From Chryseobacterium viscerum (GTDB taxonomy: Bacteria; Bacteroidota; Bacteroidia; Flavobacteriales; Weeksellaceae), in contig NZ_JAPDFT010000001.1 in the NCBI RefSeq assembly GCF_025949665.1, positions 1,364,001-1,428,000 on the forward strand: 64,000 bases of DNA, in the 5' to 3' direction. A program made the translations under genes and the position numbers. The notes under the pieces were generated by a model. The model was not told the origin of the DNA. It was given only the letters and a program-made list of their open reading frames with translations, and did not search any database. Of the stretch, positions 1 through 8,762 are shown piece by piece; the first letter of the stretch is position 1, and each line of letters starts with the position of its first letter.

Positions 1-1
1 C

Positions 2-100
2 CAGGCAAGTTATACCTGTGATCAGATCATTGCAAACTATAAGGATTTCCCTGAAATTGTTGCAGAAGCAAAAGAAGTTAAAAAACAGATTAAGAAATAG
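2..100 (+). CDS. C-terminal end of a truncated protein, function unknown
   Basis: An open frame enters at base 2 and stops with TAG at 98-100, leaving 32 residues. The tail is charged and lysine-rich, ending in KKQIKK, and looks helical. It lies 3 bp before the following lipoprotein gene, so it is probably the upstream member of the same operon. Such a helical tail would fit a TPR protein, but that is a guess; too little is present to assign a family. Confidence 0.55.
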   Translation, partial: QASYTCDQIIANYKDFPEIVAEAKEVKKQIKK

Positions 101-103
101 TAC

Positions 104-595
104 ATGAAGGTTTTTAAAATTGCTGTTTATTCTTTCTTAGTTTCGGTTTCACTCTGGAGCTGCATTCCATCGTACAGTGCATATCCTAAAGAGTATAACC
201 GTGCAAAAGCTGACTTTCCTAAGCAAAAGGCTTTTGTAGTGAATAAAGAACTTAAGAAGGAATTTGAGATTTTAAAGCATTCTGATATTTATGAAATTGT
301 GGAAGACAGTACCCATGCAGCTAAAATCACACTGCATCCGATGCTGACCCGTACACCTCCTTGTGGAAACCCTATGATTGGGAGTATGCTTACAGTGGGG
401 TTATTGCCTTCGGGATTTCCATATGATGTTTCTTATAGTTATGATGTAGCTGAGAACAGTACAACGAAAAATTATCAATACAAATTACAAGTTTATCAAA
501 GCCTTTGGCTGTTTAATATATTCAGACTGGGGAGAACTTTTTCAAAACAGTCGGGCAAAGCTTTATTAGGCAATTATATTGCTTCCAATAAATAA
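104..595 (+). CDS. Small predicted lipoprotein, unknown function
   Basis: This 163-residue protein has an N-terminal hydrophobic segment followed by a lipobox-like LWSC at residues 17-20, so it is likely a lipoprotein anchored in the outer membrane. The mature part has no motif I recognise. It contains a hydrophobic glycine/proline-rich stretch near residues 85-105 (CGNPMIGSMLTVGLLPSG). It starts 3 bp after the preceding stop and ends 35 bp before the receptor-like gene, which suggests a three-gene operon and a possible role as accessory to the downstream beta-barrel. The partner role is inferred from position only. Confidence 0.7.
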   Translation: MKVFKIAVYSFLVSVSLWSCIPSYSAYPKEYNRAKADFPKQKAFVVNKELKKEFEILKHSDIYEIVEDSTHAAKITLHPMLTRTPPCGNPMIGSMLTVGLLPSGFPYDVSYSYDVAENSTTKNYQYKLQVYQSLWLFNIFRLGRTFSKQSGKALLGNYIASNK

Positions 596-630
596 AAACC
601 CGTTATATATTTTTTTCAAATAAAGAAAAT

Positions 631-2394
631 ATGAACAAGAAGATTCAAATATTATCCATATTATTTTTAGGAATTTCGTCAGTGGCGTTTTCCCAGATCA
701 AGGAGGAAAAACTGGTTCTTAACAAAAAAAGAGAGCCGGAAGTGAAGAAGATCGAGAAGAAGAAGACTTCTGTGGAAACTATTAAAAACTATCCGCCGGA
801 AGAGAAATCGCAGACTCCTGTGAAATATACCATCACGGATGTTCCGGCAGTTTCTGATTTCAAAACTTCAACGATTCAGGGTGAGGATGTAGCTCCGAAA
901 TTTGACGGAACGGCTCAGAATAATTACTTCCAGATCGGAATGGGTAATTATGGTAAAGTCTTAGTAGACGGAAACATATCCAAGACCCTTGAAAATAAAT
1001 TTGAAGTAGGAGCGGATGTTCACGTGCTTTCTACCAATGGTCTTAAAAAAGAGTACGACTGGAAATCCGGGCAGACTTCGGCTAATATTGGTGCTTTCCT
1101 GAACTCTTACGGAGAAAAAGGAAAATTCAATATCAATGCTGAATACGGCTTAGATAACTATAATTATTACGGGATCTATGCCATGCAGCCCACTGGTGAG
1201 CTTGATCTGAAACAAAAAGTTAATCAGTTTAAAGTAAACGGATACTATGATTTTTATTCCAATGAAATCTTAAATGATGTAAGGGTGAAATCATCTTTCC
1301 TGAAAGATCATTTTGATGCTCAGGAAAACCAGGTGTCCATTCTTGCGAACTTTTCCAAGCATGCTGTAGAATTAGGAAAATCAGGAATCAATCTGAATGC
1401 TGATCTTGGCGTAGGATTGGATGCTGTGAAGACAGATTTTGCCATCAGAGATAAAAACTCTTCCAATTTCTTCAATACCAGCCTGACTCCGAAAGTGACG
1501 TTCAGAAAAGGAGACTCTTATTTGACATTAGGTTCATCATTCTCTTTCCTGAATGCTAAAAACTCCAATGATCAGTTAGAACAGCAAAAAAATAACAAAA
1601 CTTACTGGTTCCCTCAGGCAGAATTCCAGTTTGCAGCTGCTAAAGAATTCAAATTCTATGGTGGGGTAGACGGAGGTCTGAAACTGAATACTTATGGAGA
1701 TATGTTACAGACGAATCCATTCATCCTTTCTGACCAGTTTTTAAAACCTACAGAGACGAAATATCATTTTTATGTAGGATTGAGAGGAGATATTGATGAA
1801 ACGCTGAAATACGACTTCTCTGCGGGTTACGGAAAGATGAGAGATATTATGTTCTTTAAGGCTAACGGTCTTTTTGATAATACCTCTGTTAATCGTTCTG
1901 CCTACAATTTTGCCAATACATTCTCGGCAGTATATGATGATGGAAATGTAAGTGATATCAAAGGTAGCGTACAGTATTTCCCGTTAGCAAATCTGATTTT
2001 AGATGCAGAATTAAGGTTCACCAAGTATGATCTTAAGAATTATGACAATATTTATAACGTTCCATTGTTCAATGCGAGCATCGGGGCAAAATATACAATG
2101 CTTGACAAAAAGCTATTGTTAGGATTTAAAGGAATATTCGCAAGTGACAGAACAACAAACTCTTATGCAATCGAAGGAGTAGGAGCTCCGAATGTAATCT
2201 TCCAGTCTACGGAGAATACAAACGACAAAGTTGGTGGTTACGCTGATTTAAATCTTTCCGCAGAGTATAAAATTCACAAAAATTTCAGTATTTTCGCACT
2301 CGGAAATAATCTTCTGAGCTCAAAATACCAGACGTACAAAGGATATAAAGTCCTGGGTGCACAGATTCTGGGAGGTGTGAAAATTACTTTCTAG
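631..2394 (+). CDS. TonB-dependent-receptor-like outer-membrane beta-barrel
   Basis: The 587-residue protein has a signal peptide ending near SSVAFSQ (residues 15-22), then a Lys/Glu-rich linker (about 25-65), then a long run of alternating amphipathic strands typical of an outer-membrane barrel. It ends in Phe (KITF), the usual terminal residue of barrels inserted by BamA. The barrel resembles the C-terminal half of TonB-dependent receptors, but I see no carboxypeptidase-like or plug domain. At under 600 residues it is also shorter than the usual 700-1000. It may be a plug-less relative or a porin. It is the last gene of the operon; a strong AT-rich hairpin and tRNA-Arg follow. Confidence 0.7.
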   Translation: MNKKIQILSILFLGISSVAFSQIKEEKLVLNKKREPEVKKIEKKKTSVETIKNYPPEEKSQTPVKYTITDVPAVSDFKTSTIQGEDVAPKFDGTAQNNYFQIGMGNYGKVLVDGNISKTLENKFEVGADVHVLSTNGLKKEYDWKSGQTSANIGAFLNSYGEKGKFNINAEYGLDNYNYYGIYAMQPTGELDLKQKVNQFKVNGYYDFYSNEILNDVRVKSSFLKDHFDAQENQVSILANFSKHAVELGKSGINLNADLGVGLDAVKTDFAIRDKNSSNFFNTSLTPKVTFRKGDSYLTLGSSFSFLNAKNSNDQLEQQKNNKTYWFPQAEFQFAAAKEFKFYGGVDGGLKLNTYGDMLQTNPFILSDQFLKPTETKYHFYVGLRGDIDETLKYDFSAGYGKMRDIMFFKANGLFDNTSVNRSAYNFANTFSAVYDDGNVSDIKGSVQYFPLANLILDAELRFTKYDLKNYDNIYNVPLFNASIGAKYTMLDKKLLLGFKGIFASDRTTNSYAIEGVGAPNVIFQSTENTNDKVGGYADLNLSAEYKIHKNFSIFALGNNLLSSKYQTYKGYKVLGAQILGGVKITF

Positions 2395-2403
2395 AGTATA
2401 AAA

Positions 2404-2453
2404 ATGAGTAATTAATAATAAACTATATTTGTTACTTATTATTAATTACTCAT
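2404..2453. repeat. Perfect 18-bp inverted repeat (AT-rich hairpin)
   Basis: Arms 2404-2421 and 2436-2453 are perfect reverse complements around a 14-base loop. The element starts 9 bp after the receptor stop codon and ends 6 bp before tRNA-Arg. It has no T-tract, so it is not a classical intrinsic terminator. It could stabilise the 3' end of the mRNA or form a processing site. Confidence 0.7.
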
Positions 2454-2459
2454 CAAAAT

Positions 2460-2533
2460 GGCTTCGTAGTTCAACTGGATAGAATATCGGATTTCGGCTC
2501 CGAGGGTTGGGGGTTCGAACCCCTCCGAAGTCA
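2460..2533 (+). tRNA. tRNA-Arg, anticodon TCG
   Basis: The 74-base sequence folds as a full cloverleaf. The acceptor stem is GGCTTCG with CGAAGTC (one G-U pair), the D stem GTTC/GAAT, and the anticodon stem TCGGA/TCCGA around the loop TTTCGGC with TCG at 2494-2496. The T arm carries the TTCGAAC loop. CCA is not encoded, so it would be added after transcription. Confidence 0.95.
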
Positions 2534-2534
2534 C

Positions 2535-2575
2535 AAGGCTTAAACCAATCTTATAGAGGGTTTAAGCCTTTTTTA
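2535..2575 (+). terminator. Intrinsic terminator after tRNA-Arg
   Basis: Twelve-base arms AAGGCTTAAACC (2535-2546) and GGTTTAAGCCTT (2559-2570) pair perfectly and are followed by a T-run. It directly follows the tRNA. Confidence 0.85.
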
Positions 2576-2590
2576 TTTGTTAATCAGTAA

Positions 2591-2794
2591 CAAACGCAAT
2601 TCGAAATCATTCTTTCTGTAATGAATACTTTTTTACGTAATAATAGTCCGGATGTAGAAGTAATCATTATTCAGCCGGAAATCAACATTGGAGAAATCAG
2701 GAACAGTCCCTTTAATTGGAATTTTATTCTTCAACAAAGTTTTGAGCTGACTTTACAACTGATATTTTACCACCAACAGAACATTGACAGGTAG
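2591..2794 (+). pseudogene. Possible 3' remnant of an unidentified gene
   Basis: An open frame after a stop at 2588-2590 encodes about 67 residues with protein-like composition, including the stretch NSPDVEVIIIQPE. It has no clear start of its own (an internal ATG lies at 2621). Its last third runs antisense through the 3' end of the DUF4280 gene. I read it as the leftover C-terminal part of a gene cut at about 2720, where the accessory pair begins. I do not recognise the family, and it may be chance. Confidence 0.3.
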
Positions 2795-3050
2795 AGGAAT
2801 CTAAGAGCTCTTTTTTGCCTTCAATTTCAAAATCAGAGGTATTCCATTTTACAGGTGAAGGGGTGCAGGAAGCCCTTAAAATGCTGCATATCCCGAAAGT
2901 CTTTATATTGGTGTTAGATTGTTTATCTTCTTCTGTAGCCTGTAGCTTACCATCAATGCTCATAAAGGATTGACTGGTGACTGTGAGCGGAGCTGGTGAA
3001 GCTCCTTTGTCGCATTTGAGTTGGGTTTTATCCGTGATATATTGAGGCAT
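2724..3050 (-). CDS. DUF4280 PAAR-like protein
   Basis: The 108-residue protein starts at the ATG at 3050. A longer frame exists upstream, but it is Lys/Leu-rich and overlaps the neighbour. It matches the DUF4280 pattern: an N-terminal LKCDKG segment, an SPAPLTV stretch, a GKLQATEEDK segment, a central FGIC...C region and a C-terminal CQCSVGGKISVV. Cysteines sit at about 13, 55, 62, 88 and 90. DUF4280 proteins are PAAR-like and are thought to cap the spikes of contractile injection systems (T6SS or eCIS) and carry effectors. No other secretion-apparatus gene is in the window. The upstream ankyrin gene on the same strand, 46 bp away, is probably co-transcribed. Confidence 0.8.
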   Translation of the reverse strand: MPQYITDKTQLKCDKGASPAPLTVTSQSFMSIDGKLQATEEDKQSNTNIKTFGICSILRASCTPSPVKWNTSDFEIEGKKELLDSSTCQCSVGGKISVVKSAQNFVEE

Positions 3051-3096
3051 TATTAAAGATTTTAAATTGTCCTTTTGTCCATAGTAATTTTCACGA

Positions 3097-3825
3097 TTAT
3101 TCTGGTGAAGATAAAAGAGTAACAATTTTTTCAAAATTATTTTCTTTAGCAATGTCTAATGCAGTTTTACCATCACTATCTTTTATTGAAATATCAGCAC
3201 CTGATGAAACTAAAATTTTTACAGAATCATAATTATTGTTATTGACAGCATAAATCAAAGCTGAGTTTTTAAAATTGTTTTGCGCATTAATATTAACACC
3301 TTTATCTATCAGAAGTTTAAGAAGGTTACTTCGGTTATTAATAGCGGCTATCATTAATGATGTTGTTTTATTACCATCAACAATTTTAACATCTGCATTA
3401 TTTTTAATTAGAAGTTTGGCAATACAATCTTTTTTGTCATTATTGCATGTTTTTGCTTTAATTTGTTTTTTTTGTGAATTCATTCGAGCAGCATCTGTAA
3501 GTTGAGGTTCTAATGTTTGTTCACAAATTGACAACGCATTAAAAAGAGGCGGGCCTATAGATTTTCCATTATAAAATTGTATTATATTGGGATTGGCTTT
3601 ATTTTTTAAAAGTATTTGCACAAATTCAATATCTCCACGCGAAGACGCTATTCCTAATGGAGAACTTCCAGACTGAGATATACAATTTACATTTTTTGAA
3701 AGAAGTTGTCTGAATTCTTTACTGTTATTTTGAATAATTGCATTACTCAGTTTGTCACATTCAGAAATTTGAGCATTAACTATTACATAGAAAATAGAAC
3801 TTATTATTAACAAAAATTTCTTCAT
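3097..3825 (-). CDS. Exported ankyrin-repeat protein
   Basis: The 242-residue protein has a signal peptide (MKKFLLIISSIFYVIVNAQ). It then carries about five ankyrin repeats, including GSSPLGIASSRGD, KTTSLMIAAINNR, KNSALIYAVNNNN and DGKTALDIAKENN. The second repeat is interrupted by a Lys/Cys-rich insert at about 110-135. It lies immediately upstream of the PAAR-like gene. Ankyrin proteins next to PAAR-like or effector genes may be periplasmic immunity or adaptor proteins, but here that is inferred only from adjacency. The pair sits between a tRNA and the pilus locus, which would fit acquisition by transfer. Confidence 0.8.
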   Translation of the reverse strand: MKKFLLIISSIFYVIVNAQISECDKLSNAIIQNNSKEFRQLLSKNVNCISQSGSSPLGIASSRGDIEFVQILLKNKANPNIIQFYNGKSIGPPLFNALSICEQTLEPQLTDAARMNSQKKQIKAKTCNNDKKDCIAKLLIKNNADVKIVDGNKTTSLMIAAINNRSNLLKLLIDKGVNINAQNNFKNSALIYAVNNNNYDSVKILVSSGADISIKDSDGKTALDIAKENNFEKIVTLLSSPE

Positions 3826-4051
3826 TACTAACTGTGGTATTTGTGTTTATTATATCACCAAATGTAGATAAATGTATAATGCCACATATACAATTCCTGG
3901 AAAAATTCAAAAAGTGTAGTAAAACTACGATTTGATACCAATAGTGTAGGCAGAGATGTATTGGATTTGTTTTTTGAATTAGTTTTAAAACCCATTGTAA
4001 AATTAGAATTTTTAATCAGTATATTTTACAATGGAAAGAACCTCTCTTGAT

Positions 4052-6850
4052 CTAATTTCCAAACTTCTTAACATGTACCCTTTTCTCTGAAACCTTAATG
4101 ACAAATGGTTCAAGATGTATTATTTTTCCTGCCTGAACTGTAAATTCCCTGCTTATTTTCTCAGAATAGGTGTTGGCAGGTAATGAAGTTTCTACAAGTT
4201 CTATTCTGTAATTTCCAGATCCAAGGAAAGACCCGATTTCGCCATTGTCATCGGTGATTATATGCTGTAAAAACTTATCTTTATCATAGATATTGAAGAT
4301 AATTCCTGCTGTTTTAGGATCAAATTCCAATGCTTTTTTAGGATCAAATTCATACGTGATTTTTCCCAGCATGGTTCCGTTTTTATGCAGTGGAACCTGA
4401 AGAGAATAACTGCTTTTTTTCACCTCAAACTCCAGTTCATTATAATACCATCCCTGCTGGATTACCTGCTTGAGCATATAGTTACCATACGGAATTGCTT
4501 TGTACACAATTTTACCACTCTGATTGGTTTTGAAAGTGACATTGTTGATCATAATGATGTAATTTTCAGCACTTTCGTCACCCTCATCATATACATTATT
4601 ATTGTTGTTGTCATAAAATACAAATGCAGTTATTTCTCCTTTTTTGCTGGCAATGAGTTTATTAGGCTGGAAGTTCAGTGTGACACCTGCTTCAATGGTA
4701 AAAAAGTTATTGCTGAAATTGTTGGAAGAATAATTGAACCAGGAAGAATTCAGGAATACTCCATATCTTTCTTTGGTGTATTTCAGGTTGACAAACCCTG
4801 AAGGAGACTTACCATATAAAACATCATCGGTGTAGGATAATCCTGAAGTAATATTGAGCTTTTCACTTAACAGGTTTTTGTTAACAAAAGCGGATACTGA
4901 AAATTTCTTATACAGGACGTTTCCATTGAAATTTCTTGATGAAGCAAATTCCGAGAGATAATAGCTGCCATGCTGATATATTCCGTTTATATTGAACCAT
5001 TTATAGCTGTAATTTCCAGTGATCTTCATCTGATATTCCGAATTGTTATCATCGGGATATTTGACTGCTCCAGCTTCCAGTGCCAATAATGAAGAGTGTT
5101 TTCTGTTATTGCTGATCCATGTTGTATTCTGGCTGATTCTAAGTGCTTTCAGCGTTTGCAGTTCCAGATTTCCTGAAGTATCAAAAAAATTATTATAGCT
5201 GTTAGAACTTTCCTCCTGATATTGCGTGCCCACAGCAAATCCGAAATTTTTCCTTTTCGCAAAGTTGATTCCAATATCTCCTCTTATGGTATTGGACTTG
5301 AAGTCATTGTTGTAAGAGTAAAATTTTGGTGAAAAGTTAGAGACCATTACATTCGCGTACAAATAATGATTTTCAAAAACCGGGGTTGAGAAATTCTGCT
5401 GTATTAGTAACATTCCTCTTCTGTTTCCGGGATAATAGTCACTGCTGTAGAAATAGTTTCCATTCAGATTTACTTTTTTGATAGTTCCTGAATACTGTGT
5501 TTCTAAAGCCAGGGAAGGTTTGGTAAGGTGTGTATTTTCATAATAACTCAGACCGCTGTATACTTTGGAATTCATTTTCCAATCCTTATTGAAAGAATAT
5601 TGAATATCTGTACCGAATACATGATGATTCGCCTTTTCATAAGGGTCATTTTTAAAAATATAAGCTGCTGAGAAATTTTTAGAGGCATTTTGAGCACCCA
5701 TTATTCCCCTGGCATAAAACCCGTATCCGTATTTCAAAAAAGAATTCCTTTCAATAAGGCTGAAACTCTGATCTACAAAACCTACTTCTATTTTCTTGTC
5801 TTTATCCGGAGAAGTGTATGCATATTCAGCTCCTCTTCCAAATAATGAAACTTCCATCATTTTACTGATATTCCCTAAAGTAAATTCACTTTGTTCTCTG
5901 TGATAAGACACATAGGTATTGGTTACAACAGGATCACTTTGATTGTTCAGCGTATAAATATTACCACGTATAAACATATAGCCTGAAGGAAGATTAAAAC
6001 CGCCTGACCCTATCAGCTGATACATATCTGTAGTGCTGCCGACGCGCCTGTAGCTGGCAGTAATGGTATTTTTGCTGTAATTTGAAAACAGATCGAACTC
6101 CATATCCTGATAACGCTGGGTAGAAGAAACGTTTTGCACCGATATAGAAGTATTGCCAAAAATGTCTTTGTCCGGTTCTCGGAAACCAGCAATATTAACT
6201 GTAAACTGTGAGCTCTTCAACAGATTTCCGGAAGGCATAAACCGAAAAACAAATACAGAATCTTTCTGCACATCAATAGTTCCTTTTTTTTCGATGAAAA
6301 GGTTCTTTTGGGTAGCTTCCGGAATTTTAAATACGATGGTAACATGCTGCCTTTTGTTTCCTAAATTGGAAACCCTTGCCCGGACTTCCAGGGAATCTTT
6401 AGATGTTCCCATGTAGACAACAGGATTTTCAGCTGTTATCTTCATATTGTTATTTTCTGTCACCACATAGGAGAGACTCTTTTTTACAACCTGTTGATTT
6501 TTTTCATCGGTAATGGTGAATGTGAGATCTGCTTTACCGGAAACGATAGTGCTGCTGGCCAGTATTTTAATGGGAATAAACAGATTCTGGCCGGTATTCA
6601 GTTCTATTTCAGCATTGCTGTCAGAAATTGTTCTGAAACCTTTGGGAGTCTTCACTTCAACTTTACCTTTAAAGTGTTTGTTTTCATTGTTTTTCAGAAC
6701 AAGCAGAATCTCTACAATATTAGGATTAGCCCGATTGGGCTCATTACGGATTTCCATGCTTATAGCTGTACCAGTCTGGGCCGAAATCCAAATGGAAAAC
6801 GGGATCAGAATAAAAAGTATTATTTTCCTGAACAGCCTGTTATGAAGCAT
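4052..6850 (-). CDS. Usher-like outer-membrane protein of a divergent chaperone-usher locus
   Basis: This 932-residue exported protein has a signal peptide ending near WISAQ. Residues 25-240 look like two Ig-like beta domains (KTPKGFRTI; ARVSNLGNKRQHV). About 250-730 is a long series of barrel strands rich in Tyr, Asn and Ser. At 738-800 there is an SdrD-B/CNA-B-like domain with a Ca-loop-like DNNNNNVYDEGDE, and a last beta domain follows to 932. The architecture (periplasmic N-domain, large barrel, two C-terminal beta domains) and the length parallel fimbrial ushers. It is the last gene after pilin, chaperone and tip-like genes, starting 6 bp after the tip-like gene. I cannot see canonical FimD signature residues, so the usher role is inferred from architecture and context. 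Confidence 0.6.
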   Translation of the reverse strand: MLHNRLFRKIILFILIPFSIWISAQTGTAISMEIRNEPNRANPNIVEILLVLKNNENKHFKGKVEVKTPKGFRTISDSNAEIELNTGQNLFIPIKILASSTIVSGKADLTFTITDEKNQQVVKKSLSYVVTENNNMKITAENPVVYMGTSKDSLEVRARVSNLGNKRQHVTIVFKIPEATQKNLFIEKKGTIDVQKDSVFVFRFMPSGNLLKSSQFTVNIAGFREPDKDIFGNTSISVQNVSSTQRYQDMEFDLFSNYSKNTITASYRRVGSTTDMYQLIGSGGFNLPSGYMFIRGNIYTLNNQSDPVVTNTYVSYHREQSEFTLGNISKMMEVSLFGRGAEYAYTSPDKDKKIEVGFVDQSFSLIERNSFLKYGYGFYARGIMGAQNASKNFSAAYIFKNDPYEKANHHVFGTDIQYSFNKDWKMNSKVYSGLSYYENTHLTKPSLALETQYSGTIKKVNLNGNYFYSSDYYPGNRRGMLLIQQNFSTPVFENHYLYANVMVSNFSPKFYSYNNDFKSNTIRGDIGINFAKRKNFGFAVGTQYQEESSNSYNNFFDTSGNLELQTLKALRISQNTTWISNNRKHSSLLALEAGAVKYPDDNNSEYQMKITGNYSYKWFNINGIYQHGSYYLSEFASSRNFNGNVLYKKFSVSAFVNKNLLSEKLNITSGLSYTDDVLYGKSPSGFVNLKYTKERYGVFLNSSWFNYSSNNFSNNFFTIEAGVTLNFQPNKLIASKKGEITAFVFYDNNNNNVYDEGDESAENYIIMINNVTFKTNQSGKIVYKAIPYGNYMLKQVIQQGWYYNELEFEVKKSSYSLQVPLHKNGTMLGKITYEFDPKKALEFDPKTAGIIFNIYDKDKFLQHIITDDNGEIGSFLGSGNYRIELVETSLPANTYSEKISREFTVQAGKIIHLEPFVIKVSEKRVHVKKFGN

Positions 6851-6856
6851 TATAAA

Positions 6857-7882
6857 TTATTGAGGCGTAATCTCAAATTGAAGCGTTGTTGTATAATCCT
6901 CTGCTTTAGCATTGATAAATCTTTCATCATTAGGTTTAGTAGAATACTTCATGTCATAATAAACATCAGCATTCTGTGTAGAATTACCGGCAGCGACAAG
7001 CTGTGGCACCGTACTCAGCAAAACAGTATACGCAGTTCCCATATTGCCTGAAATAGGAATCAGATTAAGCTGTACAGCATCAAGTGGCAGAAAATTACCT
7101 GAAGATGAACTGAACTGAGTCTGAAGGGATTTTAATTTGATCTGATACTTCGTATTGCTTTTTACAATAAGTGCATTAGAATAAGTTACACTGGCTCCGT
7201 TTACATAATCCTGCATATTTTTAAATTCCAGATTACCGTTCAATGCAGAAGCTCCAAACTTCATAGACAGCTCCGGAATATCTGTAGGAGTTCCTGAAAG
7301 CGTACCGATCTGAAATTGAAAATTATGATCTACTGTACCAATGATATTATTGTACTGATCATAGGCCGTAAACTGTAATGGCGCTGTAAAAGTAATCCAG
7401 GCAGGATAGGCTCCCAGATAGGTACCTCCTGCCAGATTCATGCTGTATTTAATCTGGAGATTATAATAACCATTCGGTTGTGCCGGCTGATTAAATAGTG
7501 CAGCATTTGATTGAGGAATTAAGAAAACCTCCTGACTTTCCTTCAAAATCACATTAAGCGGCATCCCAATTTGAGGGATAGACGGAACCGGGTTAGGGTA
7601 GGCCTTTCCTGATGATGAAACCGGCTGAAAAGAAATTTTATTCGCAGGTAAAATATAATTCCCCTGATTGGACATAATAGGCTGCTTCAATCTTACCGAA
7701 ACTCTCCAGTAAGGCATGTTGATATTCCCGTTACCCGCTAAAGTAAGCGTGTATGCATCCGGATTTGTATTGCCGTTATAAGAGTTAATCTGCAGATAGC
7801 TATTTACCCAAGAGCTGTATGAAATTTGTGAAAAACAGCTCATAGAGATCAATAACAGGATAAGACACAATTGTTTATTCAT
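6857..7882 (-). CDS. Two-domain tip-adhesin-like pilus subunit
   Basis: The 341-residue exported protein has a signal peptide (to about CFSQ, residue 19). Residues 20-200 form a domain unlike its neighbours, rich in Asn, Pro and Tyr. Residues 205-341 resemble the pilin gene upstream: both have a (M/K)xDYxNGxS segment, and both end in a YTTxLxxxIxxQ strand. A unique N-terminal domain fused to a pilin-like domain is the plan of chaperone-usher tip adhesins. Its start overlaps the end of the chaperone gene by 8 bp, which suggests translational coupling. The ligand is unknown. Confidence 0.6.
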   Translation of the reverse strand: MNKQLCLILLLISMSCFSQISYSSWVNSYLQINSYNGNTNPDAYTLTLAGNGNINMPYWRVSVRLKQPIMSNQGNYILPANKISFQPVSSSGKAYPNPVPSIPQIGMPLNVILKESQEVFLIPQSNAALFNQPAQPNGYYNLQIKYSMNLAGGTYLGAYPAWITFTAPLQFTAYDQYNNIIGTVDHNFQFQIGTLSGTPTDIPELSMKFGASALNGNLEFKNMQDYVNGASVTYSNALIVKSNTKYQIKLKSLQTQFSSSSGNFLPLDAVQLNLIPISGNMGTAYTVLLSTVPQLVAAGNSTQNADVYYDMKYSTKPNDERFINAKAEDYTTTLQFEITPQ

Positions 7883-8678
7883 GTGTAAAATTCAGTTCTG
7901 CTAGCTCCAGATTATTGTTGTCCCCATAATCAATCATTACTGATGCAGTATATTTTCCTTTTACCAGTGTTGCAGGAAGAGGGATATTTACCTCTCTTTT
8001 ATTTCCGGGCATGGTATAGAAAATAATCTGATCAAGCGATACTTTGCTGCCGTTTTCTGTATTGACAAGTTCCGTTTGTATTTTCCCGTCTGTCCATATA
8101 TTACCTTGGTTTTCAAACAATATGGTAAGATCTTTTTTGGATTGAGCTAAAGTAAGATTATGAATCTCAATTTTTTTAGTGGCTTTGGCTGTTAGCTTAT
8201 GAAAGAGTTTAATTCCTGAACGGATACTTACTTTTATATTGGCACCTTTGTTATCCACATCATTCACAGGATTCATCTGGCTCACATACAGTACAGCAGT
8301 ATGGGCCAGCATCTGATCAGACAATGTATTGGGAGGAGTAATGGTTACATCAATATCTTTTTTTTCTCCCGGAGCTAAGGTAAAATAGGTGTCTTCATTT
8401 TTTATGGATATCCAGCTGGCGCAGGATGTCGGCAATGTATTAGCCGGAGACATTTTGTTTTCTCCTGTTTCATTATATTCCCAGTCACCTAAACTGACAG
8501 CCATGTCCAGAGAATTTTTTGCACTTACATTGGTTACTGTTACTTTCTGGGTTGTGCTTTTTCCTGCATCAGATTCAAAATAAAGTCTGGGAGGAGATAC
8601 AGATACTCCTGTTTGGGCTTTGATTGAAGAACAGAAAAGGAGTAGAGAGAATAAAATGAAGATATAGTATCGGTTCAT
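7875..8678 (-). CDS. Periplasmic PapD-like pilus chaperone
   Basis: The 267-residue protein has a signal peptide ending near SIKAQ. An N-terminal Ig-like domain follows (VSPPRLYFESDAGKSTTQKV, about 25-150), including a PGEKKDIDVTI strand typical of PapD/FimC folds. A second beta domain runs from about 160 to 267. Chaperones of this type donate a strand to pilus subunits in the periplasm and deliver them to the usher. It lies between the pilin and tip-like genes, 84 bp after the pilin start-to-end junction and overlapping the tip-like gene. The family call is fairly safe; the exact clade is not. Confidence 0.7.
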   Translation of the reverse strand: MNRYYIFILFSLLLFCSSIKAQTGVSVSPPRLYFESDAGKSTTQKVTVTNVSAKNSLDMAVSLGDWEYNETGENKMSPANTLPTSCASWISIKNEDTYFTLAPGEKKDIDVTITPPNTLSDQMLAHTAVLYVSQMNPVNDVDNKGANIKVSIRSGIKLFHKLTAKATKKIEIHNLTLAQSKKDLTILFENQGNIWTDGKIQTELVNTENGSKVSLDQIIFYTMPGNKREVNIPLPATLVKGKYTASVMIDYGDNNNLELAELNFTHE

Positions 8679-8762
8679 TATTATACTTTGCTGTTAAAGT
8701 ACAGATAAAGTGCTACAATTTGTAACACTTTATCTGCAGTAGTTTATATAATATTTAAATAC

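Noticed and set aside
2460..3825. Genomic island integrated in tRNA-Arg
   Set aside because: No integrase gene and no second copy of the tRNA 3' end was found in the window.
4385..7051. Plus-strand open frames of 87-185 codons inside the usher-like and tip-like genes
   Set aside because: They are antisense to strong genes with signal peptides and operon structure, and their predicted proteins show no domain or signal peptide of their own.
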